Both the position numbers and the translations under genes were made by a program. DNA of 62,400 nt, taken from the NCBI GenBank assembly GCA_944324645.1, contig CALUXB010000006.1:1-62400 (forward strand), in the 5' to 3' direction. The notes below the pieces were generated by a model. The model saw only the letters and a list, made by a program, of their open reading frames with translations. It did no database searches and was not told the origin of the DNA. Of this stretch, positions 1 to 7,166 are shown in pieces. Origin of the DNA: an uncultured Elusimicrobiales bacterium. Its GTDB lineage: Bacteria; Elusimicrobiota; Elusimicrobia; Elusimicrobiales; Elusimicrobiaceae. Within the stretch, counting starts at the first letter, position 1. The number at the start of each line of letters is the position of its first letter.

Positions 1-279
<279 letters not shown>

Positions 280-292
280 TCTGCCTTACAAG

Positions 293-325
293 CAAAGGCG
301 GCTTGCAAAAGCCGCCTTTGTTTTA
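293..325 (+). terminator. Hairpin with T-rich tail between gap and pgk
   Basis: A 12-bp perfect stem (293-304 with 309-320) closes a 4-nt loop and is followed by TTTTAT. It could end gap transcripts or act as a partial terminator or processing stem inside a gap-pgk unit, since pgk starts only about 25 nt further on. Confidence 0.7.
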
Positions 326-348
326 TCTGAAGAGAAGGGGTGAAAGAA

Positions 349-1542
349 ATGAATTTTGACAGCATTAAAAAAGTGCAAGACGTAGATTTGAAAAACAAAA
401 AAGTATTGGTGCGCGTGGACTACAACGTGCCCCTCAAAGACGGCAAAGTAGACAACAACAAACGCATCGTTGCCACGGAAAAAACCATCAAGCATCTGCT
501 GGATAATAACTGCCGCATCGTTTTGATGGCCCACCTGGGCCGCCCCAAAGGCAAAGTAGCGCCGGAATTTAGCTTGGCCCCGGTGGCGGAAGAAGTGCAA
601 AGAGTGTTCGGCGTGCCCGTGCACTTTGCCAAAGACTGCGTCGGCCCGGAAGCTGACAAAGTAGTGGAAAGCGCCAAAAACGGCGAAATTGTGCTCTTGG
701 AAAACCTGCGCTTCCACCCCGAAGAAGAAAAGAACGACCCGGAATTTGCCAAACAATTAGCCAAACACGGCGAAGTGTTTGTGCAGGAAGCGTTCGGCAC
801 CGTGCACCGCGCCCACGCCTCTACCAGCGCCATTGCGCAGTATTTGCCGGGCTCTATGGGCTTCTTGGTGCAGAAAGAAGTGGAATTTTTGGGCAAAGCC
901 CTCAATAATCCGGCCCGCCCGTTTGCGGCCGTTATCGGCGGAGCGAAAGTGTCCGACAAAATTATGCTGCTTAACAACCTGTTGGACAAGGTCAACGTGC
1001 TCATCATCGGCGGCGGTATGGCCTATACCTTCTTGAAAGCCAAAGGAATGGAAGTAGGCAAATCCCTCTTGGATGAAAGCAAAATTGAAGAAGCCAAGCA
1101 GGTTATGGCTAAGGCCGAAGCCAAAGGCGTCAAAATGCTGATGCCGGTGGATTTCCGCTTAGCTAAAGAATTTTCCGAAACGGCAGAAGCCGTTGTGTCC
1201 GACACCATTCCCGCCGATATGGAAGGAATGGACATCGGCCCCAAAACGGAAAAACTGTTTGCAGATGAGCTGCTCAAATGCAAAACCATTTTCTGGAACG
1301 GCCCTATGGGCGTGTTTGAATTCCCCAATTTTGCCGCGGGCAGCTATGCTATTGCCAACGCGATGATTGAAGCCACCAAAAACGGCGCCATTTCCATCAT
1401 TGGCGGCGGAGACAGCGTCAATGTGCTCAAGAAAGGCAAAATTGATCAGAAGGCGTTTTCGCACGTTTCTACGGGCGGCGGCGCCAGTATGGAATTTGTG
1501 GAAGGCAAAGAATTGCCCGGACTCGTGGCTTTGACGAAATAA
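349..1542 (+). CDS. pgk: Phosphoglycerate kinase
   Basis: Full-length PGK of 397 residues, the usual size. It transfers phosphate from 1,3-bisphosphoglycerate to ADP in cytoplasmic glycolysis. Visible family motifs include VRVDYNVPLKDG near the N-terminus, MAHLGRPKG, ENLRFHPEEEKNDP, and the C-terminal nucleotide-binding GPMGVFEFPNFAAGS and IGGGDSVN followed by STGGGASMEFVEGKELPGL. The ATG at 349 is preferred over a GTG at 340 because the GAAGGGG purine tract at 334-340 sits at ribosome-binding distance from it. The gene follows gap. The last codons and stop recur twice more downstream (see the repeat entries), which is unusual. Confidence 0.97.
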   Translation: MNFDSIKKVQDVDLKNKKVLVRVDYNVPLKDGKVDNNKRIVATEKTIKHLLDNNCRIVLMAHLGRPKGKVAPEFSLAPVAEEVQRVFGVPVHFAKDCVGPEADKVVESAKNGEIVLLENLRFHPEEEKNDPEFAKQLAKHGEVFVQEAFGTVHRAHASTSAIAQYLPGSMGFLVQKEVEFLGKALNNPARPFAAVIGGAKVSDKIMLLNNLLDKVNVLIIGGGMAYTFLKAKGMEVGKSLLDESKIEEAKQVMAKAEAKGVKMLMPVDFRLAKEFSETAEAVVSDTIPADMEGMDIGPKTEKLFADELLKCKTIFWNGPMGVFEFPNFAAGSYAIANAMIEATKNGAISIIGGGDSVNVLKKGKIDQKAFSHVSTGGGASMEFVEGKELPGLVALTK

Positions 1543-1557
1543 ACCCTGACACAAACA

Positions 1558-1588
1558 AATCCCTCCGCCTTAGGCGGGGGGATTTTTA
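1558..1588 (+). terminator. Intrinsic terminator after pgk
   Basis: AAATCCCTCCGCC pairs with GGCGGGGGGATTT (one G-T pair) around a short loop and is followed by TTTATTT. It lies 15 nt after the pgk stop codon. Confidence 0.85.
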
Positions 1589-1599
1589 TTTGCTCCGGG

Positions 1600-1634
1600 C
1601 AGAGAATTGCCGGGTTTGGTCGCATTGACCAAAT
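1600..1634 (+). pseudogene. Relic of a pgk 3' end, diverged synonymous copy
   Basis: Read from 1600, this stretch encodes G-R-E-L-P-G-L-V-A-L-T-K-stop, matching the last residues of the intact PGK upstream (GKELPGLVALTK). Most codons differ at the third position (for example GGT TTG GTC GCA ACC against GGA CTC GTG GCT ACG). It therefore looks like the tail of a different pgk allele, not a recent duplication of the resident gene. No upstream pgk sequence is attached. A strong GC hairpin follows at 1671-1698. Confidence 0.75.
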
Positions 1635-1670
1635 AAGGCAAGTCTTTGGGCTTACCCCGATATAAACACA

Positions 1671-1704
1671 AACCGGGCCCCGTTGTTGGGGCCCGGTTAT
1701 TTTT
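1671..1704 (+). terminator. Second terminator hairpin downstream of pgk
   Basis: An 11-bp stem (AACCGGGCCCC with GGGGCCCGGTT, 1671-1698) is followed by ATTTTT. It belongs to the second pgk tail copy. Confidence 0.8.
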
Positions 1705-1708
1705 ACCC

Positions 1709-1768
1709 AAAGAATTGCCCGGACTCGTGGCTTTGACGAAATAGACCCTGACACAAACTAATCCCTCT
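1709..1768 (+). repeat. Near-exact direct repeat of the pgk 3' end
   Basis: Positions 1709-1767 repeat 1507-1565 with only two mismatches. The copy covers the last ten sense codons (ELPGLVALTK), the stop (TAG here, TAA in the gene) and about 22 nt of 3' flank. It then enters a different terminator hairpin, 1760-1784. The two near-identical copies bracket the diverged copy at 1600-1634, giving three pgk tails with three different terminators within 280 bp. Confidence 0.9.
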
Positions 1769-1786
1769 TTATGAAGAGGGATTAAG
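1760..1786 (+). terminator. Third hairpin downstream of pgk
   Basis: TAATCCCTCTT pairs with AAGAGGGATTA around a short TAT loop. The T-tail is poor, so it may act mainly for the convergent pilin gene that ends at 1820 on the other strand. Confidence 0.55.
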
Positions 1787-1819
1787 AAATACAAAGCATT
1801 CTACAAGGACTCTTAAACT

Positions 1820-2365
1820 CTATGTTATTCTACAATAATAGGATTGTCCATTTTCGTGGCTAACAAATTGGGAATTTGTACATACAGCCGCACAAATTGT
1901 TTTTGCTTGAGTGCTCCGGGCTACACAAGCATAATGGCCAATAGAAGAATAATAGATATAGTAATTCGTCAAATCGTCCCCATTGTTATTTCGCGTAGCT
2001 ACTGCTTCAAACCCTTCCTGACCTGTGCCGATACTATGGATATCATAGGAAAAATAAGAAAGCACCATTTGACCGTTCTCTTTCATTTCTCCGCTTAATT
2101 GCAAATCCAACAGGGTCAAATCCCGCGTAGCCGTACCATTAGCCATTTGATATATTTTTTCGGCCGTCACCAAAGTGCGCAAATTGGTTAAGGCTTCCAC
2201 CGCGCGGCTTTTTTCCACTGTTTTTTGATATTGCGGCAAGGCCACCGCAGCTAATATACCAATAATCAGCACCACCACCAAAAGTTCAATCAGCGTAAAG
2301 CCGCTTAAATGGGGTTTTGCGGAGGTTTTTACGTCGGGAATATTTTTTTGATACATTTTGCTCAT
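1820..2365 (-). CDS. Type IV pilin-like protein (prepilin)
   Basis: About 181 residues with a class III signal: a short leader ending in G, then FTLIELLVVVLIIGILAAVA, the hydrophobic N-terminal helix recognised by prepilin peptidase, with Glu at +5 of the mature protein. The rest has few recognisable features and a Cys-containing C-terminus (YACVA, ICAAVC, YYC). It could be a minor or major pilin of a type IV pilus or a type II secretion pseudopilin; this window has no assembly genes beside it. The ATG at 2365 is preferred to a TTG at 2371. There is no Shine-Dalgarno sequence, and the start codon lies in the loop of an 18-bp inverted repeat (2343-2386), which is odd. The gene runs towards the pgk tail copies. 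Confidence 0.9.
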   Translation of the reverse strand: MSKMYQKNIPDVKTSAKPHLSGFTLIELLVVVLIIGILAAVALPQYQKTVEKSRAVEALTNLRTLVTAEKIYQMANGTATRDLTLLDLQLSGEMKENGQMVLSYFSYDIHSIGTGQEGFEAVATRNNNGDDLTNYYIYYSSIGHYACVARSTQAKTICAAVCTNSQFVSHENGQSYYCRIT

Positions 2366-2386
2366 ACGCAAAATGTATCAAAAAAA
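2343..2386 (-). promoter_or_regulatory. 18-bp inverted repeat enclosing the pilin start codon
   Basis: Positions 2343-2360 and 2369-2386 are perfect reverse complements (core GATACATTTTG / CAAAATGTATC extended by T7/A7). The 8-nt loop between them (2361-2368) contains the ATG of the pilin gene. In the mRNA the stem would pair the 5' leader with codons 3-8, so the initiation region would be folded. It could be a translational control element. Confidence 0.6.
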
Positions 2387-2490
2387 AAAAACAAGTCAAG
2401 GCCTTCTATATCTCCCAGCCCACCACCGCACATAAAAACGATAAAAATTGTATAATAAATATGTTACTTTTACAGGAGATATGAAAATTT

Positions 2491-2787
2491 ATGCTGACGC
2501 TTCTTCTCATCATTCACTATTTTGCTTGTATTTTGTTGATTTTGTTGGTATTACTGCAGAGTGGTAAAGGTTCCGCCGCCGGTATCTTTGGTGCTTCCGG
2601 AGCAGACAATATCTTTGCCAGCCCCACCGCTTTTAACGCCGTAAATAAATTAACCGCCGGCTTGGCTGTTTTGCTGTTTATTACTTCTATTCTGTTGACT
2701 GTGTCTTATAATAAAAAGACTTCTTCCTCCGTGTTGGACAAAGTCAATCTCCCGGCGCCTACAGCTCCAGTCAATCCAGCTCAGTAA
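2491..2787 (+). CDS. secG: Protein-export membrane protein SecG
   Basis: 98 residues with two hydrophobic segments (about 2-22 and 50-70). Between them is the SecG signature region, LLQSGKGSAAGIFGASGADNIFAS followed by TAFNAVNK. SecG is the small accessory subunit of the SecYEG translocon in the inner membrane. The C-terminal tail is Pro/Ala-rich. An AGGAG at 2474-2478 precedes the ATG. A TATAAT at 2451-2456 is a likely -10 box. The gene is monocistronic, with a strong terminator directly after it. Confidence 0.93.
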   Translation: MLTLLLIIHYFACILLILLVLLQSGKGSAAGIFGASGADNIFASPTAFNAVNKLTAGLAVLLFITSILLTVSYNKKTSSSVLDKVNLPAPTAPVNPAQ

Positions 2788-2796
2788 CTTTTTCCT

Positions 2797-2829
2797 AAAA
2801 GAGCCCCCGTTTGACGGGGGCTCTTTTTT
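2797..2829 (+). terminator. secG terminator
   Basis: A 14-bp stem (AAAAGAGCCCCCGT with its complement) has a 3-nt loop and a T-run, starting 10 nt after the secG stop. Confidence 0.92.
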
Positions 2830-2992
2830 GTATATTTCCAGCATACTCCTGCCGTGAAAACATCTTCTATTTTTCCTGCTTTGCATAGAAAACAGGGAAA
2901 AGGCTTCCCCTGTTCTCGTTCCCTATATATTTATCCTTTTTTATTAGCGGGCTATCCTGTAAATCCATATAGACAGCGCGTTGCGCAGGAAT

Positions 2993-3025
2993 AAAAAGCC
3001 CGCACCTATAAAAGTGCGGGTTTTT
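2993..3025 (-). terminator. Terminator of the secreted ankyrin gene
   Basis: GCCCGCAC pairs with GTGCGGG, with A and T runs on both sides, so it can work in both directions. It lies just past the stop of the minus-strand gene at 3044. The remaining sequence at 2830-2992 shows no gene. Confidence 0.8.
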
Positions 3026-3043
3026 CTATGAACACGGAAAATA

Positions 3044-3919
3044 TTATCTTTCAAACTTTTTTAAAAGTTTTAGGTATCCCTCATCATCCAAAGGAGGAAA
3101 AAGCGATTCCGCCGATAGATCTCTCCATTTTCTTACCCATTCTGAAGGGCGCGTAGCCTGCCCGGGTTTTAAATTAAAAACTAGTTGTGGTCTATCCATT
3201 CCATACCAATCTATCATACTAGGTATATTTTTATCTGCTTTCAGCACTACTACCTTATCATCTGCTTTTCTATAATCCAAAGCCTGTAATAAATGCACAG
3301 AATTGGTAAATGAGGCAGCAAAAACAACAGGTAGATTATAATCTCTTACTAAAGTCCAAGTATAGTATGCTTGGGTAATTCGCCCGTTTGATAAGAAAGG
3401 AGCATCTAACACTCTTGAAACGGGGTATCCCTCATAGTAAGCGATCAAGAGGCAATACCAAAAATCAGGATTTAACACATCAATATCCTCCATATACTTA
3501 AGAGCCTCAGCCAAAGCTGCCGCAATAGGCAAATTATCGGGGATATCGGGGGGGAATTCCTGCAGCAGAGGCTGTTTAATATTACCCCCTTGTTTAAGTA
3601 AATAGATTACAGCAGACCAGTTTCCCTTAACGATCGCAAGTCCCAAAAGTGTTCCGCCATTGTATTCAGAATAATATTTATTAATCTCTACTCCGGCATT
3701 TAAAAGTTTTCGCAAGGCTGACAAATCATTCTTTTCCAGAATGGAATAAGCTTCTAGAATTTTCTCGCTGGTTGGCTGTTTCTTCTGCTGTAGAGCCTGG
3801 CTAATTACCGCTCTTTCAATAGCAGCGTGAATTCCGGCTCCATTTAGAGCGGCAAAACTTATTGTAGAAAGATTTAGCAGACAGAAAAGGGCAACTCCTG
3901 CTTTCATTATCTGTATCAT
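3044..3919 (-). CDS. Secreted protein with ankyrin-like repeats
   Basis: 291 residues. An N-terminal signal peptide (hydrophobic residues about 6-23, cleavage near SFAA) predicts export to the periplasm or beyond. Residues about 55-120 contain ankyrin-type helices, for example LSALRKLLNAGVEINKYY and GTLLGLAIVKGNWSAVIYLL. The C-terminal half has no recognised motif. AAGGAG sits just upstream of the ATG at 3919. A second ankyrin protein in this window (19243) has the same secreted layout. A possible decayed ankyrin fragment lies just upstream on the same strand (4004-4172). Partner and role are unknown. Confidence 0.75.
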   Translation of the reverse strand: MIQIMKAGVALFCLLNLSTISFAALNGAGIHAAIERAVISQALQQKKQPTSEKILEAYSILEKNDLSALRKLLNAGVEINKYYSEYNGGTLLGLAIVKGNWSAVIYLLKQGGNIKQPLLQEFPPDIPDNLPIAAALAEALKYMEDIDVLNPDFWYCLLIAYYEGYPVSRVLDAPFLSNGRITQAYYTWTLVRDYNLPVVFAASFTNSVHLLQALDYRKADDKVVVLKADKNIPSMIDWYGMDRPQLVFNLKPGQATRPSEWVRKWRDLSAESLFPPLDDEGYLKLLKKFER

Positions 3920-4003
3920 ACTCTCTCTCCTTGAATAGGAATATATTGTTTATTGAAACAAAAAGGCTATCTCACCACAAGGGCCAAAAGACCCAAATTT
4001 GCC

Positions 4004-4172
4004 TTAGGCCCCAGCAGAAGAAGTCTCTCTGTTTGTTCCGTTAAGAAACACCCCTTGTTGCTCAAATACTTTTAAAGCACACAAAAATGGATAAACATTT
4101 TCTGCACGTAAAAAAGAGAGAGGATTGCCTCCACCACTCAGCCCGAATAAATAAACACTGCAGGATTTATTG
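4004..4172 (-). pseudogene. Possible coding relic, ankyrin-like, 5' of the ankyrin gene
   Basis: On the minus strand about 56 codons stay open down to a TAA at 4004-4006. The translation contains LSGGGNPLSFLRAENVYPF and ALKVFEQQGVFLNG, whose spacing of G-x-P-L and a later LK-x(4)-G recalls an ankyrin repeat. I find no start codon with a ribosome-binding site. It may be the tail of a decayed paralogue of the gene at 3044, but an open frame this short could occur by chance. Confidence 0.35.
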
Positions 4173-4217
4173 ATTTTTTACGCACGATATGGGATAATAG
4201 CGTATCTTGGAGAGAAA

Positions 4218-4751
4218 ATGACAACGCAAAATATTTCTTTACTCCCTGTTTTACCCTCACAATGGCCCCAGTTCATCCGCAATTTACAGGAGGCCTTTTC
4301 TCTAGCCCTGAAAAAAGATTTTAAGATAACAGCGCCTTTTCCTCCCAAAGAAGAAATACAAGCCACGCTGTCTAATGCAGAAAACGAAGCATATCATATC
4401 TGCTCAAATGGACAAAAAATCGGCGGAGCTGTGGTAAAATATCTGTCCCACCAACACAAGGCCTGCTTAGAACTGTTTTTTATTCTTCCACAAAAACACG
4501 GAAAAGGCTTGGACCAGCTGGCCTGGCAAGCATTAGAAGCGCAATACCCGCAGGCAAAAACGTGGGAACTGGTCACACCATACTTTGAAAAGCGGAATAT
4601 CCATTTCTACGTCAATAAATGCGGCTTTCGGATTGTAGAATTTGTCAACAAATACCACCCTTCTTCAAACCCACATTACCAAATACAAGAAGGAGAAAAC
4701 CCTTTAGGACGGGACGAATTTTTCCGTTTTGAAAAAATAGTCAACCGGTAA
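4218..4751 (+). CDS. GNAT-family N-acetyltransferase
   Basis: About 177 residues from the ATG at 4218, chosen because GGAG lies 5-9 nt upstream; an in-frame ATG at 4170 has no such site. The central part has the GNAT layout: a strand IGGAVVKYL, then CLELFFILPQKHGKGLDQLAWQALE, whose H-G-K-G-L resembles the acetyl-CoA pyrophosphate loop (Q/RxxGxG/A). Near the C-terminus FYVNKCGFRIVEFVNKYHP is the usual late strand-helix. It would move an acetyl group from acetyl-CoA to an amine; the substrate is not evident. It stands alone. Confidence 0.82.
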   Translation: MTTQNISLLPVLPSQWPQFIRNLQEAFSLALKKDFKITAPFPPKEEIQATLSNAENEAYHICSNGQKIGGAVVKYLSHQHKACLELFFILPQKHGKGLDQLAWQALEAQYPQAKTWELVTPYFEKRNIHFYVNKCGFRIVEFVNKYHPSSNPHYQIQEGENPLGRDEFFRFEKIVNR

Positions 4752-5098
4752 CACAAAAACCCGGTAGCTTTTTGGGGTAGCGTTTTGTAAGCAAAAAAAG
4801 TATTCCCAGCATTTTGCAGAGTTTCCTTTTTCTTCCTTTCCTGTATAGGGGAAACGGCCACAAAAAAGCCCTTTCTATTGCTAGAAAGGGCTTGTGTAGT
4901 AAAGTGCGCGGGGACTGTACTCGCCTTCCGGTCGTTTGCCTGACGGCAAACGCCTGCAGGCCGGGATCGCGGTTTTTGCCTTTCGCTTCGCTCAAACAAA
5001 AACATCGCTCCGCCTTTCTGCTCCCCACGCGCACAAAGCAGTTTGTGCGCTCCCCGCGCAGGCATTATTTGCACCCGTCCGGCAGAAAATGCAGACAC
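4752..5098. other. Gene-free stretch with hairpins
   Basis: I see no gene here. A 12-bp hairpin at 4866-4893 has a T-run on the minus strand. The segment from 4910 to 5090 is rich in short palindromes, for example GTTTGCCTGACGGCAAAC and GCACAAAGCAGTTTGTGC. It lies just past the 3' end of tRNA-Leu. Confidence 0.6.
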
Positions 5099-5126
5099 AA
5101 AAAAATCCGGACCTTTCGTCCGGATT
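5099..5126 (-). terminator. tRNA-Leu terminator
   Basis: AATCCGGAC pairs with GTCCGGATT around a short loop, with a seven-T run on the minus strand. It is 8 nt beyond the tRNA 3' end. Confidence 0.9.
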
Positions 5127-5133
5127 AAAATCA

Positions 5134-5215
5134 TGCGCGGGGGGGGACTCGAACCCCCAAGCCGTGAGGCATGCGCCCCTCAAACGCACGCGTATACCAA
5201 TTCCGCCACCCGCGC
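5134..5215 (-). tRNA. tRNA-Leu (anticodon GAG)
   Basis: The minus strand folds as a class II tRNA. It has a 7-bp acceptor stem GCGCGGG/CCCGCGC, a D arm with GGCGGAATTGGTA, an anticodon stem TGCGT/GCGCA closing the 7-nt loop TTGAGGG (anticodon GAG, reading CUC/CUU), a long variable arm, and a T arm GGGGGTTCGAGTCCCCC. The discriminator is A. CCA is not encoded, so it must be added enzymatically. An extended -10 (TTGCTAAAAT, 5263-5272 on the minus strand) lies upstream. Confidence 0.95.
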
Positions 5216-5352
5216 TAAAAAGCGTTTGTACTGCGAGGGAAATGCACATAAGGTGCTTGTATATTTTAGCAAAATTAATCCCCGCTGGCAAAACCCCGAC
5301 GTAAAAAACTGACAAAAATAAAATTTTTCCGTCGGAAAACAGGACCGCATTT

Positions 5353-5361
5353 TGGTATAAT
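5353..5361 (+). promoter_or_regulatory. Extended -10 promoter of the EamA operon
   Basis: TGG-TATAAT at 5353-5361 lies 27 nt before the ATG at 5389. It faces away from the tRNA-Leu promoter, giving a divergent control region. Confidence 0.65.
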
Positions 5362-5388
5362 TTATATATCTTTTAATTGGGAGCAAAC

Positions 5389-6276
5389 ATGAATCCTCTG
5401 CTGGCTACTTGGTTGTGCTGGGCTATTGTAGGCGCTTCCCCCATAGCAGGACGCTATGCCGTAGGCATTATCAGCCCGGTACTCTTGGTATTTTTAGGCA
5501 CCTTAACAGCCATCGCGTTTTTCGCTCCCTGGCTGACGCGCCATCACAAATGGGGGGAAATATTTGCCCCGCAGACCCGCTGGAAATTTCTTTTCATCGG
5601 CACTTTTGGTACAGCGCTGCCCTTTTCCATTCTGCTTTGGGCGCTGCATTACACCACCCCGGGCAATGCCGCCATATTGCAGCAATCGGAACTGCTGTAC
5701 TCTTTACTCATCGCCGCCCTTTTCTTAAAGGAATTTCCCACCAAACAACAAATCTTAGGCAGCCTGCTGATTTTAAGCGGTGTGATACTTATTTTGCTCA
5801 AAGAACAATACACCCCGCGCTGGACGGGGGATTTAATGGTGGTGGGCTGCACCTGGATGTTGCAGGCGGCCTCTTGCCTAGCTAAAAAATTGCCCAAACA
5901 TTTGGACCACCGCGTCATAGCAGCCGCCCGCAACATTTACGCTCTGCCGGCATTGGCGGTCATTTTAATACTGTTGGGCTGCAGCACACAGGGAACGCTT
6001 ACGTTTAAGCCCGGCGCCACAGCCGTTTGGGTGCTTTTATATACGGGTATTTTTAAATACGGCTGGGCGATGATTTTATGGTACCAGGCTATCCGCGCGC
6101 TGGATTTGGGCAAAGTAACCGCTATTTATTTGTCTTACCCCGTTTTGTCGTTTATTTTATCTTTGATATTAGGATTTGAAACTTTACACTTCTATCAGCT
6201 TATCGGCCTTATGCTGACGCTGGCGGGAGCGTATTGGGTTAGTCTTATCGTCAAGAAACAACAGGAGCATGCATGA
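5389..6276 (+). CDS. EamA/DMT-family transporter (first of a pair)
   Basis: About 295 residues with ten hydrophobic segments and the internal two-fold repeat typical of EamA permeases. Each half ends in an amphipathic stretch followed by a helix, for example YLSYPVLSFILSLILGFE near the C-terminus. Such inner-membrane carriers export amino acids or other metabolites; the substrate cannot be read from sequence. The ATG at 5389 has GGGAG at 5379-5383. The stop overlaps the start of a second EamA gene by 4 nt (ATGA), so the two are translationally coupled and may work as a pair. Confidence 0.9.
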   Translation: MNPLLATWLCWAIVGASPIAGRYAVGIISPVLLVFLGTLTAIAFFAPWLTRHHKWGEIFAPQTRWKFLFIGTFGTALPFSILLWALHYTTPGNAAILQQSELLYSLLIAALFLKEFPTKQQILGSLLILSGVILILLKEQYTPRWTGDLMVVGCTWMLQAASCLAKKLPKHLDHRVIAAARNIYALPALAVILILLGCSTQGTLTFKPGATAVWVLLYTGIFKYGWAMILWYQAIRALDLGKVTAIYLSYPVLSFILSLILGFETLHFYQLIGLMLTLAGAYWVSLIVKKQQEHA

Positions 6277-7166
6277 AAAAATTCTCACCCGTAGCCGCTA
6301 TTTGGATAGCGTGGTTTGTCACCGCCGCCAACTTAGTGGTCACTAAATACGCTGTGCCATATATTACGTCTGCTTTATTTATATTTCTCAGCTGTGTCGG
6401 GGCGGTGCTGTTTTTTACGCCTTATTTGATTAAAACCGGCGGCTGGAATGTGATTTTGGACCGCAAGCTTTTTTGGCAGTTCTTAGGCCTGGGCACTTTG
6501 GGGACTGCCCTTCCGATGACGGTGTTTATGATTGCCTTAAACTATACCACCCCCACGAACGGAGCCATTTTAAACCAATTTGAAATTGTCTATTCCATTA
6601 TTCTTTCCTGGTTGATTTTAAAAGAACGCCCAACAGCCAAGCAAATAGGCGGTTCTGCCCTGGTCATAACCGGTGTGACGCTGCTTTTATGGCAGGCGGG
6701 GTTTTCGGTGCAGTTAAAGGGAGATTTGATGATTGTGGGCTGTTTGTGGATGTTCCAGCTGAGCCATATTTTTGCCAAAAAATTGCCTGCGGATATGAAC
6801 CCGGCCCAAATAGCCGCCGCACGCGCTTTGTTTGCGCTGCCGGCCCTGTTTTTGCTTATAATATACGTAGCGGCCACGCAGGGGCTGGTATTTGAGGCTA
6901 CCCCAACATTGTGGTGGACGTTGGCTTTCAGCGCCATAATTAACTATTTTGCGGGCAACACTTTTTGGTATTACGCCATACGCCATATGGATTTGGGCAA
7001 GGCGTCTGCCATTATTTTATCTTACCCAGTGATGACGTTTATTTTGTCGGTCTTGCTGGGGTTGGACAAAATTACCCTTTTCAAAGTGCTCGGTTTAGTG
7101 CTGGCTATGGGCGGTGCGTATATAGTAACGGGCATTGTCAGCAAACAAGGAGAAGCGAAGAAATGA
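6273..7166 (+). CDS. EamA/DMT-family transporter (second of a pair)
   Basis: 297 residues, a paralogue of the preceding gene with the same ten-helix plan. Shared stretches include LGTLGTALPMTVFMIALNYT and ILSYPVMTFILSVLLGLD, the latter matching LSYPVLSFILSLILGFE in its neighbour. The tandem pair probably arose by duplication. Coupling by ATGA overlaps on both sides (6273-6276 and 7163-7166) puts both transporters and the HAD hydrolase in one transcript. Whether the two form a heterodimer or have different substrates cannot be seen. Confidence 0.9.
   Translation: MKKFSPVAAIWIAWFVTAANLVVTKYAVPYITSALFIFLSCVGAVLFFTPYLIKTGGWNVILDRKLFWQFLGLGTLGTALPMTVFMIALNYTTPTNGAILNQFEIVYSIILSWLILKERPTAKQIGGSALVITGVTLLLWQAGFSVQLKGDLMIVGCLWMFQLSHIFAKKLPADMNPAQIAAARALFALPALFLLIIYVAATQGLVFEATPTLWWTLAFSAIINYFAGNTFWYYAIRHMDLGKASAIILSYPVMTFILSVLLGLDKITLFKVLGLVLAMGGAYIVTGIVSKQGEAKK

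Noticed and set aside
4906..4923. A stretch resembling the 3' end of tRNA-Leu, suggesting an attachment-site repeat
   Set aside because: Only short blocks (GCGCGGGGACT, ACTCG) agree, with a gap inside; there is no integrase or foreign gene between it and the tRNA, so an integrated element is not supported.
4910..5090. Clustered short palindromes as a CRISPR or REP array
   Set aside because: The palindromes differ from one another in sequence and spacing; no regular repeat-spacer pattern exists here or elsewhere in the window.
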